Positions 62,745-64,000 of a stretch of 64,000 nt of DNA are shown one piece after another (position 1 is the stretch's first letter; each line of letters opens with the position of its first letter). The notes under the pieces are model-generated. The model saw only the letters and a list, made by a program, of their open reading frames with translations. It searched no databases and had not been told where the DNA came from. The translations under genes and the position numbers were made by a program. This stretch comes from an uncultured Clostridium sp. (GTDB lineage: Bacteria; Bacillota; Clostridia; Lachnospirales; Lachnospiraceae): NCBI GenBank assembly GCA_900538475.1, contig UPYT01000008.1:1-64000 (forward strand), read 5' to 3'.

Positions 62745-62773
62745 TTGAAAAGGGACGGCAAACTGGATACAAT
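62745..62773 (+). promoter_or_regulatory. Promoter of the HI0933-type flavoprotein gene
   Basis: TTGAAA (62745-62750), 17-nt spacer, TACAAT (62768-62773), about 35 nt before the next start codon. Confidence 0.65.
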
Positions 62774-62808
62774 AGGAAAGAACAAAAATCATGGGTACGG
62801 AGGATATT

Positions 62809-64000
62809 ATGAAGAGACAGGTGATAATTATTGGAGGCGGAGCTTCCGGACTGGCGGCAGCCATTGCAGCAGCCAGAGAAGGAGCGGGAGTGACGGTTCT
62901 GGAGCATATGGATCGGGTGGGAAAAAAGATACTTTCCACTGGAAACGGACGCTGCAATCTGACTAATCTGTCTCTCCGGCCGGAGCATTACCGCTGTAGC
63001 CAGCCACAGTTTCCCATGAAGGTGCTAGATCACTTTTCTGTGTGGGATACCCTGGCATTTTTTGATGAAATCGGAATTGTGACAAAAAGCAGAAACGGAT
63101 ATATTTATCCCAATTCCGATCAGGCCGCTTCTGTTTTGGACAGCCTGCGAATGGAGGCAGAACGTTTGGGTGTGAGGGTTGTGACAGAGTGTCATATCAG
63201 CAGGGCAGCCTGTGCTGGAAAAGGCCGCTTCCGGATTGAATCAGACCAGGGTGTGTTTCAGGGAGAACGGCTGATTCTGGCAGCAGGTTCTAAGGCGGCT
63301 CCTGTGACCGGATCTGACGGCAGTGGCTATCAGCTGGCACAGGCCTTTGGCCATAGGGTGATTACGCCTCTTCCGGCACTGGTACAGCTTCGCTGTCAGG
63401 GGAAGTTTTTGAAACAGCTGGCAGGTATTCGCTGTGATGCCTTGGTGAAGCTGGTTTCTGAGGGGCAGGTTCTGGCTGCGGATCAGGGAGAGCTTCAGTT
63501 GACGGATTACGGTGTGTCCGGTATCCCCACCTTTCAGGTAAGCCGTTTTGCTGCAGTGGCTCTTCATAAGAAAAAAGCAGTTTCGGTGATCCTTGATTTT
63601 CTTCCTTCAAAAAGTATGGAGGAAACAAAACAGTTTATTCGGAACCGGGCAAAGGCACTTGCCTACCGGAAATCTGAGGATTTTCTGACTGGTGTATTAA
63701 ATAAAAAGCTGTCTCAGGTGCTGTTAAAGCTGTCTCAGATTGATGGGGCAGAGCTGGTAGGAAATCTGAAAAACCAGCAGCTGGAACGGCTGGTTCACCT
63801 GATTAAGGCTTTTGAGCTTCCAGTAACATCAACCAATTCCTTTGAGCAGGCGCAGGTTTGCTGCGGAGGAGTGGACACCCGGGATGTCCGGCCGGAAACT
63901 ATGGAGTCAAAGCTGGTGAAGGGGCTTTATCTGGCTGGAGAGCTTTTGGATGTAGACGGAATCTGCGGCGGATATAATCTGCAGTGGGCCTGGTCTACGG
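62809..64000 (+). CDS. HI0933/YhiN-family FAD-dependent oxidoreductase (partial)
   Basis: The frame is open to the window end; 397 codons seen. FAD-binding Rossmann motif IIIGGGASGLAAAIAAAREG (about 5-24), then GKKILSTGNGRCNLTN, LAAGSKAAPVTGSDGSGY and C-terminal LYLAGELLDVDGICGGYNLQ, all typical of the HI0933/BaiN-like flavoproteins. Only a few residues are missing after GGYNLQWAWST. ATG 62809 has GGAGG 5 nt upstream; ATG 62791 is in frame but worse. The substrate is unknown. Confidence 0.9.
   Translation, partial: MKRQVIIIGGGASGLAAAIAAAREGAGVTVLEHMDRVGKKILSTGNGRCNLTNLSLRPEHYRCSQPQFPMKVLDHFSVWDTLAFFDEIGIVTKSRNGYIYPNSDQAASVLDSLRMEAERLGVRVVTECHISRAACAGKGRFRIESDQGVFQGERLILAAGSKAAPVTGSDGSGYQLAQAFGHRVITPLPALVQLRCQGKFLKQLAGIRCDALVKLVSEGQVLAADQGELQLTDYGVSGIPTFQVSRFAAVALHKKKAVSVILDFLPSKSMEETKQFIRNRAKALAYRKSEDFLTGVLNKKLSQVLLKLSQIDGAELVGNLKNQQLERLVHLIKAFELPVTSTNSFEQAQVCCGGVDTRDVRPETMESKLVKGLYLAGELLDVDGICGGYNLQWAWST

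Noticed and set aside
1..64000. CRISPR arrays, tRNA/rRNA genes, transposases, integrases, toxin-antitoxin or restriction systems
   Set aside because: None was recognised on either strand; repeats present are short hairpins or palindromes rather than regularly spaced arrays.

Overview
The window looks like chromosomal DNA of an endospore-forming, strictly fermentative Firmicute, most likely a member of the Lachnospiraceae (Clostridium cluster XIVa). Support: moderate GC, consensus sigma-A promoters (TTGACA-17-TATAAT), strong AGGAGG ribosome sites, many sporulation genes (spoIVA, yqfC, yqfD, ylbJ, an alpha/beta small acid-soluble spore protein, a BofC-like protein), a PPi-type phosphofructokinase, the HisZ/short-HisG pair, and the gene orders typical of clostridia (coaD-coiled coil-ylbJ, der-plsY-gpsA, yqfC-yqfD-phoH-ybeY). 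Coding density is high. I see no tRNA, rRNA, CRISPR array, insertion sequence or prophage.

Layout. 1-2390: polar amino-acid ABC transporter operon behind a terminator-like hairpin. 2500-6702: type IIA topoisomerase pair (parE/parC-like). 6800-8050: archaeal/fungal-type aspartate-semialdehyde dehydrogenase. 8180-9324 (minus): aldose 1-epimerase. 9590-9926: spore SASP. 9949-11790: rsmD, coaD and a coiled-coil gene, convergent with ylbJ. 12744-22617: a long plus-strand run of RNA-modification and other genes (RsmF-like, RsuA-HAD fusion, YgiQ radical SAM, SDR, RluC/D-like, recU, three unknown genes, uracil permease). 22643-24118 (minus): a PurF-like protein lacking its glutaminase catalytic residues, divergent from a duplicated CmpB-type membrane protein. 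25700-31775: histidine operon hisZGDBA plus a HisF-like/HisI/HisE fusion. 31795-33809: HD hydrolase and pepT. 33842-38189: Na+-dependent SNF transporter, XRE regulator, a broken pspA-like gene and a divergent PRPP synthetase. 38234-42657: DUF512 radical SAM, der, plsY, gpsA. 42658-47937: a repeat-rich spacer, then a branched-chain amino-acid ABC operon (livJHMGF). 48032-51249: pfp, a SpoT-like HD protein and spoIVA. 51422-57645: MBL/beta-CASP nuclease, rnhA, a DUF1311-like anchored protein, a 41-aa membrane protein and alaS. 57670-64000: rpsU, yqfC, yqfD, phoH, ybeY, DUF3048 lipoprotein, BofC-like protein and the start of a HI0933-type flavoprotein.

How it fits together. Much of the window is core metabolism and translation/RNA maintenance. 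The accessory signal is mostly non-coding or architectural: a dispersed hairpin family with an AAAGTG loop (three sites), a 30-bp palindromic unit repeated exactly upstream of two different transporter operons, a GC-rich 21-bp-arm hairpin after spoIVA, a 21-bp-arm inverted repeat after gpsA, a palindrome whose arms match the XerD half of a Firmicute dif site, and palindromic operator candidates at the his and purF-like promoters. The protein-level oddities are the glutaminase-dead PurF paralogue, the RsuA-HAD fusion, the degenerate HisF-like domain on HisIE, and the deleted/frameshifted PspA. I found no clear-cut new defence or mobile system. All family assignments rest on motif reading, not on database searches.
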